64,000 bases of DNA from Actinoplanes sp. NBC_00393 (GCF_036053395.1 NZ_CP107942.1:8140501-8204500); one strand, 5' to 3'. Positions 29,468 to 39,170 are shown, counted from the first letter of the stretch. Notes: generated by a model not told the origin, from the sequence alone. Translations and numbers: made by a program.

Positions 29468-30084
29468 CGGACCTCCCGGAGGGCGCTGACCTGCTCGGTG
29501 GTCAGCGGCCGGGTCTTGCGGCCGTCGAGCAGCAGGAACAGCCGGGCTGTCTCCTCCAGCTCCTCGATCGCGTCGGCGGCCGCCGCCAGGTCGGCCCCGG
29601 CCACCACCGGGCCATGGTTGGCCAGCAGGAACGCGTGGTGATCGCGGGCCACGTTCTCGGCGATGTCTTTCAGTGTGGCGTCGCCGGGAGCGTGGTAGGG
29701 CAGCAGCGGCAGCCGACCGACGCGCATCACGTAGTAGGCGGTCAGCGGTGGCAGCACGTCGGTGGTGTCGAGCCCGTCGAGGCAGGAGACGGCGACCGAG
29801 TAGGTGCTGTGCAGGTGGATGACGGCGCCGGCGGCGGGCCGGGATCGGTAGACCGCGGCGTGCAGGAACCCTTCCTTCGACGGACGGGGTCCGTCGACGT
29901 GGTCGCCGTTGACGTCGATGACCGACAGGGCTTGCGGGTCGAGGTTGCCGAGGCTGGCGCCGGTCGGGGTCAGCAGGATGTGCTCGCCGTCGCGGACGCT
30001 GATGTTGCCGGTACGCCCGAAGGTGAGCCGGCGGGCGAACAGGGAGGCCCCGAGGTCGGCGATCTGCTGCCGGGTGTCGCTCAT
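29464..30084 (-). CDS. otnC: Class II aldolase, OtnC-like 3-oxo-tetronate 4-phosphate decarboxylase
   Basis: The protein has 206 residues of the aldolase II/adducin family. Zinc ligands are in AVIHLHSTYSVAVSCL (HxH) and HAFLLANHGPVVAG; GRTGNISVRDGEHILLTPTGAS is the phosphate/substrate loop and PSKEGFLHAAVYR carries the catalytic Glu. Adjacent placement to a DUF1537 kinase matches the known OtnK/OtnC pair that turns 3-oxo-tetronate into dihydroxyacetone phosphate and CO2. A fuculose-phosphate-aldolase-type activity is the alternative. Confidence 0.82.
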   Translation of the reverse strand: MSDTRQQIADLGASLFARRLTFGRTGNISVRDGEHILLTPTGASLGNLDPQALSVIDVNGDHVDGPRPSKEGFLHAAVYRSRPAAGAVIHLHSTYSVAVSCLDGLDTTDVLPPLTAYYVMRVGRLPLLPYHAPGDATLKDIAENVARDHHAFLLANHGPVVAGADLAAAADAIEELEETARLFLLLDGRKTRPLTTEQVSALREVR

Positions 30085-31301
30085 GATGCTTCTTTCATAG
30101 CTCGGACGAGCAGGTCAGGGCTGCCGAAGTTGCCGGATTTGAGCAGTAGGCGCAGCGCCGGTGTGCCGGTGGTGTGGCACCAGGGCACTCCGCGGTCCTC
30201 CTCGCCGGCCACGATGACGGCGCCGATGCCCAGCGCGGAGACGACCGCTCCGGAGGTCTCCCCGCCGGCCACGACGATGCGTCGGGCGCCGAGGTCTACG
30301 GCGGCGTGGGCCAACGCGCCGAGCGTGCGTTCGAGCAGGTCCGCGGCGCCGGGTACGCGTTGCTCCGGTGGCGCGGAGGAGTAGATCAGCACGGGCGTCT
30401 CGCCGAGGTTGGCGGTCAGCCAGGCGGTGGCCCGCCTCAGCAGGTCCGGTTCGGCGGCGGGGTCGAGCCGATAGGCCGGGAACACCGAGCGTGCCCGGGC
30501 GACCTGTTCGAGGGTCGCCGCCGAGCAGCTGCCGGCCAGGATGATGCCCGGGCCGCCGGACGGTGGCTGCGGTGTGGTGTCAGCGGCGAGGCGGGCCGGG
30601 AAGGCCACCCGGCCGTAGGCGCCGGCCAGTCCGGCGCCGCCGGTCAGCACGCCGAATCGCTGCGCGGCGGCGGCGACGGTGTCAAGGTCGCTGTCCTGGG
30701 TGGCGTCGACGACGACGTGCCGGACACCGTCGGCCCGCAGCCGGTCCAACTCGGTGTGGACCGCTTCGTGTCCGGCGCGCACGACCGGCAGGGTGAGCAG
30801 TCCCACCGGATGCGGTGTCTGCCTGCTCATCACCCGTACCAGCGATGGGTCGGTCATCGGCGTCAGTGGGTGGTGCCGCATCGGCGACTCCGACAGCAGC
30901 ACCCCGTTCACGAACAGATGCCCCTGGTAAACGGTGCGCCCGTGCTCGGGTGACGCCGGGCAGATCAGGGTCATCGCCTCGTCCGCCGTGTCCAGCAGCG
31001 CATCGGTGACCGGCCCGATGTTGCCGTCGTCGGTCGAGTCGAACGTCGAGCAGTACTTGAAGTAGACCCGGTCGACCCCGTGTCGGGTGAGCCAGTCGCG
31101 CACGTGCAGGCTCTGCTGGACGGCGTCGGTAGCCGTGACGGTCCGGGTCTTCAACCCGACCACGACGGCATCGCAGTCCGGTAGTTCCAGTGCTGGATCC
31201 GGGGTGCCGAAGAGCAGCACGGTGCGCAGCCCGGCCCGTCGCAGTGCGGCGGCGACGTCGGTGCCGCCGGTGTAGTCGTCAGCGATGCACCCGAGCCTCA
31301 T
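30081..31301 (-). CDS. otnK: Four-carbon acid-sugar kinase (OtnK/DUF1537)
   Basis: The protein has 406 residues. The N-terminal domain begins GCIADDYTGGTDVAAALRRAGLRT (the DDFTG-type motif) and includes YFKYCSTFDSTDDGNIGPVTDALLD. The C-terminal nucleotide domain has ILAGSCSAATLEQVA and RIVVAGGETSGAVVSALG. Known members phosphorylate threonate, erythronate-derived 3-oxo-tetronate or related acids at O4 with ATP. It overlaps the aldolase gene downstream and the racemase gene upstream. Exact substrate is not deducible. Confidence 0.88.
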   Translation of the reverse strand: MRLGCIADDYTGGTDVAAALRRAGLRTVLLFGTPDPALELPDCDAVVVGLKTRTVTATDAVQQSLHVRDWLTRHGVDRVYFKYCSTFDSTDDGNIGPVTDALLDTADEAMTLICPASPEHGRTVYQGHLFVNGVLLSESPMRHHPLTPMTDPSLVRVMSRQTPHPVGLLTLPVVRAGHEAVHTELDRLRADGVRHVVVDATQDSDLDTVAAAAQRFGVLTGGAGLAGAYGRVAFPARLAADTTPQPPSGGPGIILAGSCSAATLEQVARARSVFPAYRLDPAAEPDLLRRATAWLTANLGETPVLIYSSAPPEQRVPGAADLLERTLGALAHAAVDLGARRIVVAGGETSGAVVSALGIGAVIVAGEEDRGVPWCHTTGTPALRLLLKSGNFGSPDLLVRAMKEAS

Positions 31302-31966
31302 CGGCCGGCTCCGCCGAAGTGACGCCGCAGCCGCTGCGCGGCCAGGTGCGGCGGGCTGAGCACCGGAACGGTCACGGCCCGCTGCGCGGCCGGCTGCGCC
31401 GGCGACACGGAGAACTGGCCGAGAACGATCAGATCAACATCATCGGGTACGGCCTGAGCGGCCTCGCACACGGCCCGATCCAGTGCTTCGAGGTCACCGG
31501 CGGATGTCGCGGACCGGGCCCCGGCGATGACCGATCCGGTGATCTGCGGCCCCGGCAGCTGCGACCGCAGCCGTGCGGCGGTGTCGTCGACCCCCGTCTG
31601 GACGGGCCCCAGCACCGCGACTCGCTGCGGGTCGCGAGACGCTACCTCGTCGAACAGCGCCTGGTCGGACGCGAGGACGGGAACGCTCACGGTCGACGCC
31701 ACGTCGTAGGCGACCGGCCCGTACATCGAGCAGGTCAGCAGCACCGCGTCGGCGCCGCCGGCCACGGCGTACCCGATCAGGTTCTGCATCCGCTGGTGAA
31801 GCCCGGCGGTGAGTCCGCCGGCCTGCTCGGCCTCGCTGATGAGCCGGTCGTCGAGGAGGTTCCAGAGACGTGCGGCGGCGAACTCGGCGGTGAACGCCTG
31901 GCCGGCGGGGGTGACGGAGGCGGGGGTGGCGTGGATGAGGGCGATGAGGGGAGTGCTGTCGGCCAC
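31298..31966 (-). CDS. Asp/Glu/hydantoin racemase-family protein
   Basis: The protein has 222 residues from the GTG at 31966, with AAAGGACA upstream. Two catalytic-type Cys/loop regions of the family are considered: ADAVLLTCSMYGPVA supplies the first Cys. At the second position the sequence is DLIVLGQFSVSPAQ, where classical racemases have a Cys. With one Cys only, it may be an isomerase or lyase variant. It probably interconverts or epimerises an acid intermediate of the pathway. Confidence 0.72.
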   Translation of the reverse strand: MADSTPLIALIHATPASVTPAGQAFTAEFAAARLWNLLDDRLISEAEQAGGLTAGLHQRMQNLIGYAVAGGADAVLLTCSMYGPVAYDVASTVSVPVLASDQALFDEVASRDPQRVAVLGPVQTGVDDTAARLRSQLPGPQITGSVIAGARSATSAGDLEALDRAVCEAAQAVPDDVDLIVLGQFSVSPAQPAAQRAVTVPVLSPPHLAAQRLRRHFGGAGR

Positions 31967-32022
31967 GGGTGTCCTTTCCAGATGCGGGCCGACGGTGTCC
32001 CGGTCACCGCCGGCCCGGGGTG

Positions 32023-33096
32023 TCACGCCGCGCGGATCGCGTCGACGACCGCCGCGGTGAAACCGCTGGTCGATGCGGTGCCACCGAGGTCACGGGTGCT
32101 GACACCGGCGCGGACGGCGGATTCGACACCGGCCTCGACACGGCGGGCGGCATCACGCAGCTTCTCGTCGTCGTGCTTGGCGGCGAGCCAGTCCAGCAGC
32201 ATCGCGCTGGACAGGATCATGGCGATCGGGTTGGCGATGTCCCGTCCGGCGATGTCGGGGGCCGAGCCGTGCGCGGCCTGGGCCATCGCGTGGGTGTCGG
32301 AGGAGTTGATGGACGGGGCGATGCCGAGCGATCCGGCGATCTCACCGGCCAGGTCGGACAGGATGTCGCCGAACATGTTCTCGGTGACGATGACGTCGAA
32401 CGCGTTGGCCCGCCGGACCAGGTGCACGGTCATCGCGTCGATGTGGAAGTCGTCGAGGGCCACCTCCGGGTAGTCCTTCGCGACCTCGCGGCACACATCG
32501 CGGAACAGGCCGGTGGTCATCTTCAGCACGTTGGCCTTGTGCACGATGGTGACCCGCTTGTCGCGCCGCATCGCCAGTTCGAACGCGGACCGGGCGATGC
32601 GCTCGACGGCTGGGCGGGTGATGATGCCGAGCGCGATGGCCACGTCCGGGGACGGCATGAACTCGCCGGTGCCGGCGTACGTGCTGCGGTCGGCGTAGAA
32701 GCCCTGGGTGTTCTCCCGCACGATGACCAGGTCGGTGCCCTCGACGATGGCGTTGCCGCGCTCGAAGCTCTTGGCGGGACGGATGTTGGCGTACAGGTCG
32801 AAGTGTTTGCGGATGGTGCCGCTGGGGTTCAGCTTGGAGCGGTGCGGCTCTGGGTAGGCGGCGCTGTCGTGCGGTCCGAGCAGCCAGCCGTCCAGAGCGG
32901 CGAGCGCGGTCAGGGTCTGCTCCGGCACCGCTGTGCCGTGTTCCTCGATCGCGGCGGCGCCCAGCGGCAGCGTGACCCAGTCGATCGCGGCGGCGCCGGC
33001 GGCGGCGATCGCGGCGTCGAGAACGCTCACCGATGCGGGGACGATCTCCGGTCCGATGCCGTCACCGTGCAGGACCCCGAGGGAGTAGTTGGTCAT
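32023..33096 (-). CDS. Isopropylmalate/tartrate-type beta-decarboxylating dehydrogenase
   Basis: The protein has 357 residues of the isocitrate/isopropylmalate dehydrogenase family. It starts GVLHGDGIGPEIVPASV; substrate-binding and catalytic elements are LVIVRENTQGFYADRSTY, VTIVHKANVLKMTTGLF (Lys) and FDVIVTENMFGDILSDLAGEIAGSLGIAPS, with the NAD loop EAAHGSAPDIAG-like AAHGSAPDIAGRDIANPIAM. The REN-Q-G-F segment differs from leucine-biosynthetic LeuB (RELTGG), pointing to tartrate/D-malate/homoisocitrate-like substrates. It lies between the racemase and the transporter genes. Confidence 0.85.
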   Translation of the reverse strand: MTNYSLGVLHGDGIGPEIVPASVSVLDAAIAAAGAAAIDWVTLPLGAAAIEEHGTAVPEQTLTALAALDGWLLGPHDSAAYPEPHRSKLNPSGTIRKHFDLYANIRPAKSFERGNAIVEGTDLVIVRENTQGFYADRSTYAGTGEFMPSPDVAIALGIITRPAVERIARSAFELAMRRDKRVTIVHKANVLKMTTGLFRDVCREVAKDYPEVALDDFHIDAMTVHLVRRANAFDVIVTENMFGDILSDLAGEIAGSLGIAPSINSSDTHAMAQAAHGSAPDIAGRDIANPIAMILSSAMLLDWLAAKHDDEKLRDAARRVEAGVESAVRAGVSTRDLGGTASTSGFTAAVVDAIRAA

Positions 33097-33113
33097 CTCT
33101 GTGGATCTCGCTT

Positions 33114-34241
33114 TCAGGAAGGGATGGTGAGCAGTTCGGCGGCTTCGGCGTCCGGCACCACGGCCTTGGGGTAGAGCAGGGCCGCGTCCGGTTCGAAGAT
33201 CAGGGACACGCTGCCGGTCAGGCCGGGCCGGGACGTCGACACCTGCACGACGTGGCTGCCGAGCTTGAGGTCGTACTCGTAGCGCGAGCCGACGTAGGAG
33301 CTGGTCAGGATGTCGGTGGTGAGGTGGTTGGGGCCGCTGCCGGCCTCACCCTTCGGCCTCACCTGCAGGCGTTCGGGGCGGATGGCGACGGTGACGTCCT
33401 GCCCCTTCGTGACCGGCAGGTCACTCTGGACGGTGACCACGTCGCCGCTGGCGTCGAGACGGATCTGGCTGCGGCCGCCGCTGGTGTCCTCGACGCGGCC
33501 GAGCAGGAAGTTGCAGCGGCCGACGAACGCCGCCACCTCGGGTGCGGCCGGGGCTTCGTAGATCTCTTTCGGGGTGCCGATCTGCATCATCCGGCCTTCG
33601 GACATCACCGCGATCCGGTCGCTGAGGGCCAGGGCCTCGTCCTGGTCGTGGGTGACGTAGACGGTGGTGATGCCGAGTTCCTCCTGCAGCCGCTTGAGCC
33701 AGGCCCGGGCCTGTTCGCGCAGTTTCGCGTCGAGGTTCGACAGTGGCTCGTCGAGCAGCAGCACCGACGGCGAATAGACCAGGGCGCGGGCCAGGGCGAC
33801 GCGCTGCTGCTGCCCGCCGGAGAGCTGGTGCGGATAGCGGTCGGCCAGGTGGGCGAGGCCGACCTTGTCGAGGGCGTCGGCGATCCGCTCCTGCTTGTCC
33901 TTCTTACTGGCTTTGCGGATGGTCAGGGGCATGGCCAGGTTCGCGGCCACGGTCATGTGCGGCCACAGGGCGTACGACTGGAAGACCATGCCGAGGTTGC
34001 GTTCCTCGGGCGTACGGAAGATCTTGCTCTTGGTGTCGACGAAGGTGTTGTCACCGACGGTGATCCGGCCGCCGGTGGGCTGTTCGAGGCCGGCTATGCA
34101 GTTCAGGGTGGTGGACTTGCCGCAGCCGCTGGGGCCGAGCAGAGTGAAGAACTCGCCGTCGCGGATGGTGAAGTCGACCTCGTGCAGGACGGTGACGTCA
34201 CCGAACTTCTTGTAGAGGTTGCTGACGGTGACCTCAGGCAT
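33114..34241 (-). CDS. ABC transporter ATPase (FbpC/PotA type)
   Basis: The protein has 375 residues. Walker A is GPSGCGKSTT, the signature is LSGGQQQRVALARAL, Walker B is VLLLDEPLSNLD, and the H loop is YVTHDQDE. A C-terminal TOBE-like regulatory region (VTVAIRPERLQV…) follows. It powers uptake by the permease encoded upstream (overlapping by eight bases). FbpC-type ATPases serve iron(III), thiamine, phosphonate, polyamine and organic-acid importers. Confidence 0.93.
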   Translation of the reverse strand: MPEVTVSNLYKKFGDVTVLHEVDFTIRDGEFFTLLGPSGCGKSTTLNCIAGLEQPTGGRITVGDNTFVDTKSKIFRTPEERNLGMVFQSYALWPHMTVAANLAMPLTIRKASKKDKQERIADALDKVGLAHLADRYPHQLSGGQQQRVALARALVYSPSVLLLDEPLSNLDAKLREQARAWLKRLQEELGITTVYVTHDQDEALALSDRIAVMSEGRMMQIGTPKEIYEAPAAPEVAAFVGRCNFLLGRVEDTSGGRSQIRLDASGDVVTVQSDLPVTKGQDVTVAIRPERLQVRPKGEAGSGPNHLTTDILTSSYVGSRYEYDLKLGSHVVQVSTSRPGLTGSVSLIFEPDAALLYPKAVVPDAEAAELLTIPS

Positions 34242-35961
34242 CGCGGTATCCCTTCATGAGCAGCCCGGCGAGGCCGACGAATGCGGCGGTGATGGCGATC
34301 TGGAGAGTGGCCAGGGCGGCGACGGAGCCGGTGTTGCCCTGGACCCAGAGCTCGAGCATCGTGGTGCCGAGGATGTTGGTGTCGGCGGAGCCGAGGAAGA
34401 TCGCCGGCGAGTACTCCTTGAGCATCGTGACGAAGGTGAGGATCATGGCGCCGGCGAAGGCGGGCACCATGAGGCGGCCGAGGATGCGGGTGAAGGTGCG
34501 CAGCCAGTCGGCGCCGGACACCCGGGCGGCGTTGTCGAGTTCGGCGCCGAGTTGCATCACCGAGGGGGCGATCGAGCCGAAGCCGCTGGGCAGTGCCCGC
34601 AGCCCGAAGCCGATGATCAGTGCGAACAGGGTGCCCTGGATGAGACCACCTGCGCCGAACGGCGCGTAGGCGAAGGCCCAGAACAGGCCGATGCCGATGA
34701 TGATGCCGGGCATCGCCTGCGGGGCCAGGGCCAGGTATTCGACGGCCCGGCGGAACCGGAACGTGGACCGGCGGGCCACGACCACGGCGAGCACGGACAG
34801 GGCGCTGACCAGGACCGCCCCGACCGCCGCGATGATCAGGCTGTTGACGATCGACCGGGTGTATGCCTCGAACGAGAAGATGCGCTCGTAGTTGGCCGTG
34901 GTCAGGGTCTGGAACGGCGACTGCAACGGCGTGAAGATCAGCGTGAACGATCGGAAGATCAGCCCGCCGATCGGCAGCAGTGCCCCGAAGATCACGTAGA
35001 CACCGAGCGCGGCGATGCTGACCCACTTGAGCCAGCCCAGGTCGAGCCGGCGCGGACGGGTCGCCTTGCCGCGCACCGACACGAACCGCTGCGCGTCCTT
35101 GAGCAGCTTGGCCTGCATCGCCACCAGGCCGATGGTGACCACCAGGATCAGCGCCGACGCCGCGCCGAGCACCCCGTAGTCCGGGTCGATCGACTGGAGG
35201 CCGTTGCTGTAGAGGAAGGTGGAGAACACCGAGATGCCGACCGGCTGGCCGTAGAGCAGCGGGACGCTGAGCGTCTCCACCGACATGCTGAACACCAGGA
35301 TCGAGCTGTAGACGATGGGCGGGCGCAGCATCGGCACGATGACCGAGAACAGGATCCGCATCGGCTTCGCGCCGCAGACCTGCGCTGCGGACTCCAGGGA
35401 GGCGTCCGACTGGCGCAGCGCGTTGGCGCAGAAGACGTAGGCGATCGGCGCCAACGCCACCGCTTCGGTGACCGCCATGCCGGGGATCGAGTACAGGTTC
35501 CACGGCACGGTGCCGATCCAGGTCCGGATCTCGGTGCTGACGAATCCGGCCGGTCCGTACAGGGTGATCCAGCCGAAGCCGAGGATCAGCGAGGAGATGA
35601 AGAACGGCCACTGCATCGCCGCCGCGAAGAACCGCGCCCCGGGTAGTTGGGTGCGGACCACGATGACGGCCATCGGCACAGCGATGAGCAGCGTCAGCAC
35701 GGTCGTACCGACGGCGAACAGCGCGGTGTTGAGGATGACGGTGCCGAACCCGGCGTCGGTGAAGAGCCGGACGTAGTTGTCGGCGGTGAGGATCCCGCCC
35801 GCCTCGTAGAGGGGGCGGTCCAGGAACGACTGGTAGAGAGTCGGTACGACGGGAGCCAGGACCAGCAGTGCGAGCAGCGCGAGGACCGCGTACTGGACCC
35901 ATAACTCCCGGCCGGCGCCGAGAAAGCGCCGGTATCGGGGGGCTTCGAGAACGGTCGTCAT
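34234..35961 (-). CDS. ABC transporter permease, double-domain FbpB type
   Basis: The protein has 575 residues with about 12 membrane segments arranged as two homologous halves. Each half carries an EAA-like loop (ESAAQVCGAKPMRILFSVIVPMLRPP; NAARVSGADWLRTFTRILGRLMVPAF). It therefore acts as both permease subunits of a binding-protein-dependent importer. Fused permeases of this size are typical of the iron(III)/2-aminoethylphosphonate-type subfamily. Confidence 0.92.
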   Translation of the reverse strand: MTTVLEAPRYRRFLGAGRELWVQYAVLALLALLVLAPVVPTLYQSFLDRPLYEAGGILTADNYVRLFTDAGFGTVILNTALFAVGTTVLTLLIAVPMAVIVVRTQLPGARFFAAAMQWPFFISSLILGFGWITLYGPAGFVSTEIRTWIGTVPWNLYSIPGMAVTEAVALAPIAYVFCANALRQSDASLESAAQVCGAKPMRILFSVIVPMLRPPIVYSSILVFSMSVETLSVPLLYGQPVGISVFSTFLYSNGLQSIDPDYGVLGAASALILVVTIGLVAMQAKLLKDAQRFVSVRGKATRPRRLDLGWLKWVSIAALGVYVIFGALLPIGGLIFRSFTLIFTPLQSPFQTLTTANYERIFSFEAYTRSIVNSLIIAAVGAVLVSALSVLAVVVARRSTFRFRRAVEYLALAPQAMPGIIIGIGLFWAFAYAPFGAGGLIQGTLFALIIGFGLRALPSGFGSIAPSVMQLGAELDNAARVSGADWLRTFTRILGRLMVPAFAGAMILTFVTMLKEYSPAIFLGSADTNILGTTMLELWVQGNTGSVAALATLQIAITAAFVGLAGLLMKGYRDA

Positions 35962-37118
35962 TGTGCCAGCAGACCGTTCCAGCGGGTCACGAACTCCTGG
36001 ACCTCGGCGTCCGGGACCAGCTCGTACTTCGCGCGGATGACCTTAGCCTCGCCGACCGTCTCGACGACTTCCTGGTAGGTGTGCAGACCTTCGGCCCGTG
36101 GCACGTCGTCGCGGTAGGACGTCAGCCCGCCTTCGGCGACCGCTCGCTGTCCTTCCGACGAGAGGACGAAGTCGGTGAACAGCTTGGCGGTGGCGGCGTG
36201 CGGCGCCTTCGGCGCGATGCCGATCCCGCGCGGCAGCACCACGGTGCCGTCGTCGAGGAACGTGACCTTGAACAGGCCGCCGCTGTTCTTGACCACCGGG
36301 TAGGCCGGTGCGGCGGAGATGAAGAAGCCGACCAGGTATTCGCCGGCCAGGATCTTCTCGGTCTGGGTGCCCGAGGAGGTCTCGGGCCGGGCCAGCGGGA
36401 GCAGCTGCTGCAGGGTGTTCCAGCTGTTGGGGTCGGCTTCGGCGAAGGCGCGGGAGACGGTGAACCCGAAGGCGCCCTTGACGTCCCGGGTGGTGATCTT
36501 GTCCTGGAACTTCTTGCGGTCCTTGTTCACCAGCGCGGCCAGGCTGGCCAGTCCGGTCGGGGCTTCGGGCACCAGGGCGGTGTTGTAAGCGATGGTCAGC
36601 GGGTCCATCGACATCGCGTAGACGTTGGGCATCAGCGTCGCGAAGTCCGGCAACTTGGCGGCCTCAGGCGTCGTGTACTCCAGCAGGCGGCCCTTGCCCT
36701 GCTCGTTGTATTCGGCCCAGGCCTGGGCGGCGTTGGAGACCAGGATGTCGGCGGGCGAGTTGCCGGTGGCCTGCTCGGCGAGGGCCCGCTGGAACACCTC
36801 ATCGCTGTCCAGGTTATTCGCGGAGATCTTGGTGACCCACGGGTACTTCTTCTGGAAGTCCCGGAAGATCGGCGCCCAGTTCTCCTGGTCGGTGTTGGAG
36901 TAGATGGTCAGCTCGCCGCCCTCGCCCTTGGAGGACTCGATGAGCTGGCTGTACTCGGCCGGGTAGTAGTCCGGCGCGGTACCTTCGGCGATCTGGTTGG
37001 TCGGGGCGGCCGGCTCGTCGGAGCCCCCGCAGGCCGCTAGAGCGGCGGTGACGGTGACGGCGATGAAGGACGCGAGCAGGCGGCGCCGCGTGGCGGGGTG
37101 GCGAAGAGGACTGGACAA
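35958..37118 (-). CDS. ABC transporter substrate-binding lipoprotein
   Basis: The protein has 386 residues. A twin-Arg/basic N-region and hydrophobic stretch end in the lipobox ALAAC (lipid-modified Cys at about residue 30). The mature protein is a periplasmic-binding-protein type II fold like iron(III)/thiamine/phosphonate binders (GELTIYSNTDQENWAPIFRDFQKKYPWV, PADILVSNAAQAWAEYNEQG, YVV-type hinge, PRGIGIAPKAPHAATAKLFTDFVLSSEGQ). The Tyr pair that marks ferric-binding proteins is not evident, so an organic acid is more likely in this context. It is the first gene of the catabolic operon, with GntR-type palindromes upstream. Confidence 0.9.
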   Translation of the reverse strand: MSSPLRHPATRRRLLASFIAVTVTAALAACGGSDEPAAPTNQIAEGTAPDYYPAEYSQLIESSKGEGGELTIYSNTDQENWAPIFRDFQKKYPWVTKISANNLDSDEVFQRALAEQATGNSPADILVSNAAQAWAEYNEQGKGRLLEYTTPEAAKLPDFATLMPNVYAMSMDPLTIAYNTALVPEAPTGLASLAALVNKDRKKFQDKITTRDVKGAFGFTVSRAFAEADPNSWNTLQQLLPLARPETSSGTQTEKILAGEYLVGFFISAAPAYPVVKNSGGLFKVTFLDDGTVVLPRGIGIAPKAPHAATAKLFTDFVLSSEGQRAVAEGGLTSYRDDVPRAEGLHTYQEVVETVGEAKVIRAKYELVPDAEVQEFVTRWNGLLAQ

Positions 37119-37176
37119 AATTCACAGCTCCTTGATGCGGAGGAAACATCGCTGTGGGGAACGCCACTCACGATGG

Positions 37177-37188
37177 AGGTTATAACCT
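37177..37188. promoter_or_regulatory. Palindromic candidate GntR operator, site 1
   Basis: AGGTTATAACCT is a perfect 12-bp palindrome about 59 bases upstream of the binding-protein start, in the 211-base divergent promoter. The half AGGTTATA is repeated at 37303-37310. Confidence 0.55.
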
Positions 37189-37302
37189 ATAGCCGTCAAC
37201 AGCTCAGCCCGAAGAATCTTCAAAGAGCGTAGGGGTAAACGCCGTAAAGCGGGTTAAATATGGATCCAATGCACCCGGCTTCTCCGGCCGACGGGATCGT
37301 GT

Positions 37303-37318
37303 AGGTTATAAGCGACCT
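37303..37318. promoter_or_regulatory. Candidate GntR operator, site 2
   Basis: AGGTTATAAGCGACCT shares the AGGTTATA half with site 1 and ends 11 bases before the gntR ATG, so binding here would give autorepression. Confidence 0.5.
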
Positions 37319-37329
37319 CGGGAGGGTGC

Positions 37330-38007
37330 ATGACGGAGCCTTACTCCACCAAGAGCGACTTCGCCTACAGCCGGCTGCGCGAGCTGATCCTGTCCGGCGA
37401 ATACGAGCCCGGCACCGTGCTGAACCAGGCCGTCCTCGCCCGGACGATCGGGATCAGCACCACCCCGCTGCGCGAAGCCCTACGCCGGCTCAAGTCCGAG
37501 GGTCTGGTGGAACTCGACGCGCACCGCGACGCCCGGGTCACCCCGCTGACCGGCGAGGAGGCACGCGACCTGCTCGAGATCCGGATGTCGCTGGACCCGC
37601 TCGCCGCCGCTCTCGCCGCCGAGCGCCGCAGCACCTCCGACATCCGCGAGATCCGCGACGCCATCGAGGGCTTGCGCCCGCTGCTGCACAACCCCGGTTT
37701 CGTCGACCTGGTCGCTCACCGCCGCTTCCACACCGCGATCTACACCGCGTCGCACAACGAAATCCTGACCACCACGCTCGACGCGCTGTGGGACAAGGCC
37801 GACCGCTACCGGCGGCTCGGCCTGGAGGTCGAACGCAGCCAGGAAGAACGCGACCAGAAGGCCGCCGAGCACCAGGAACTCCTCGACTGTGTGATCAACC
37901 GGGATGCCGACGGCGCCGCCGACGTCATGCGCCGGCACATCGACACCAGCCTCGGCGCCAAGGCCGCCTCCCGGCTCAACGCGCAGAAGCTCGACGCCAC
38001 ACCCTGA
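37330..38007 (+). CDS. GntR/FadR (FCD) family regulator
   Basis: The protein has 225 residues. The N-terminal winged helix is YSRLRELILSGEYEPGTVLNQAVLARTIGISTTPLREALRRLKSEGLVE. The C-terminal FCD domain includes DLLEIRMSLDPLAAALAA, HRRFHTAIYTASHN and EHQELLDCVINRDADGAADVMRRHID, whose His/Asp residues usually bind a metal and a carboxylate ligand. It is divergent from the transporter/catabolic operon and is its likely ligand-responsive repressor. The start has GGGAGGGTGC upstream. Confidence 0.93.
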   Translation: MTEPYSTKSDFAYSRLRELILSGEYEPGTVLNQAVLARTIGISTTPLREALRRLKSEGLVELDAHRDARVTPLTGEEARDLLEIRMSLDPLAAALAAERRSTSDIREIRDAIEGLRPLLHNPGFVDLVAHRRFHTAIYTASHNEILTTTLDALWDKADRYRRLGLEVERSQEERDQKAAEHQELLDCVINRDADGAADVMRRHIDTSLGAKAASRLNAQKLDATP

Positions 38008-38009
38008 CC

Positions 38010-39170
38010 ATGCAACGAGCTCTGCTGATCATGCACACGGTGCTCGTCCAGGCGCTCACCTTCGTCATGCGGCCGACCGCCACCTACCAGGCACTCGACC
38101 TCGACGTTCCCGCCGCCTACCTCGGCGTGCTCGGCGCCAGCTTCGCCGTCGTGCCGTTGCTGCTGGCAGCACCGTCCGGACAGCTCGTCGATCGGCTCGG
38201 CGAACGCCTCATGCTGATCGCCGGGCCGGTCCTGTTGACCGTCGCGGCTGCCGGGTTCGTCACCCTCGGCGACACGGTCGCCGGGCTGATCGTCGCCACC
38301 ATGCTGCTCGGCACCGGACACCTGTGCGCCGTGGTCGGGCAGCAGGCACTGGTTGCCAACAACACCGCTGCCGGTCGATACGACACCGCATTCGGCTACT
38401 ACACCTTCGCCGCCTCGCTCGGGCAGGCGCTCGGGCCCGGCCTGATCATCCTCTTCGGCGGCGACCGGACCGTACCCGACACGCGGTTGATCTTCATCGG
38501 TGCACTCGCCGTCAGCGTCCCGCTGTTCGCCGTCTCGCTGTTCCTGCGCCCCTCCGGCCAGCACGGCCGACAGGCCGGCACGCAGCCCGGCGGATTCCGT
38601 GACCTGCTCGCCCGCCCCGGGCTCGTCCGCGCGCTGACGGTCAGCTGCGTCGTGCTCGCCGCCGTCGACATCACCCTGGTCTACCTGCCCGCCCTCGGCA
38701 CCGAACGGGGCATCGCCGCCGGAACCATCGGCATCCTGCTCACCCTGCGCGCCGTCGCCTCGATGACCTCGCGGCTGTTCCTCGGCCGGCTGGCCGCCGC
38801 CGTCGGCCGCCGGCACCTGCTCGTCGGCACCGTCACCCTCTCCGCCGCCGGCCTGGCCCTGATGCTGGCGCCCATGCCGCTGTGGCTGATGGCCGTCCTG
38901 ATCGTCGTCACCGGCCTCGGTCTCGGCGCCGGCCAGCCCCTCACCATGTCCTTCCTGGCCGAATCCGCACCACCCGGCCTACGCGGGCGAGCCATGTCGC
39001 TGCGCCTGACCGGCAACCGCCTCGGCCAGGTCGTCATCCCCAGCACCGCCGGACTACTGGCGATCGGCGCCGGAGCAGCCGGTGTCCTCGCCCTCACCGC
39101 CGCAGGTCTCGCCGGCGCGGCCATCGCCGCCGGGGGCTTGCACCCCACCGAAAGGAACGACCATGACTAA
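38010..39170 (+). CDS. Major facilitator superfamily transporter
   Basis: The protein has 386 residues, starting two bases after the gntR stop. Twelve hydrophobic segments, with the MFS signature [17 protein letters not shown] in loop 2-3 and a related [17 protein letters not shown] in loop 8-9. It may be a second importer for the catabolic substrate or an exporter of a by-product. It overlaps the rraA-like gene by eight bases. Confidence 0.88.
   Translation: MQRALLIMHTVLVQALTFVMRPTATYQALDLDVPAAYLGVLGASFAVVPLLLAAPSGQLVDRLGERLMLIAGPVLLTVAAAGFVTLGDTVAGLIVATMLLGTGHLCAVVGQQALVANNTAAGRYDTAFGYYTFAASLGQALGPGLIILFGGDRTVPDTRLIFIGALAVSVPLFAVSLFLRPSGQHGRQAGTQPGGFRDLLARPGLVRALTVSCVVLAAVDITLVYLPALGTERGIAAGTIGILLTLRAVASMTSRLFLGRLAAAVGRRHLLVGTVTLSAAGLALMLAPMPLWLMAVLIVVTGLGLGAGQPLTMSFLAESAPPGLRGRAMSLRLTGNRLGQVVIPSTAGLLAIGAGAAGVLALTAAGLAGAAIAAGGLHPTERNDHD

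Noticed and set aside
34219..35646. Plus-strand ORF (475 codons) opposite the ABC permease
   Set aside because: Highly charged His/Asp/Gly-rich translation antisense to a clear 12-helix permease.
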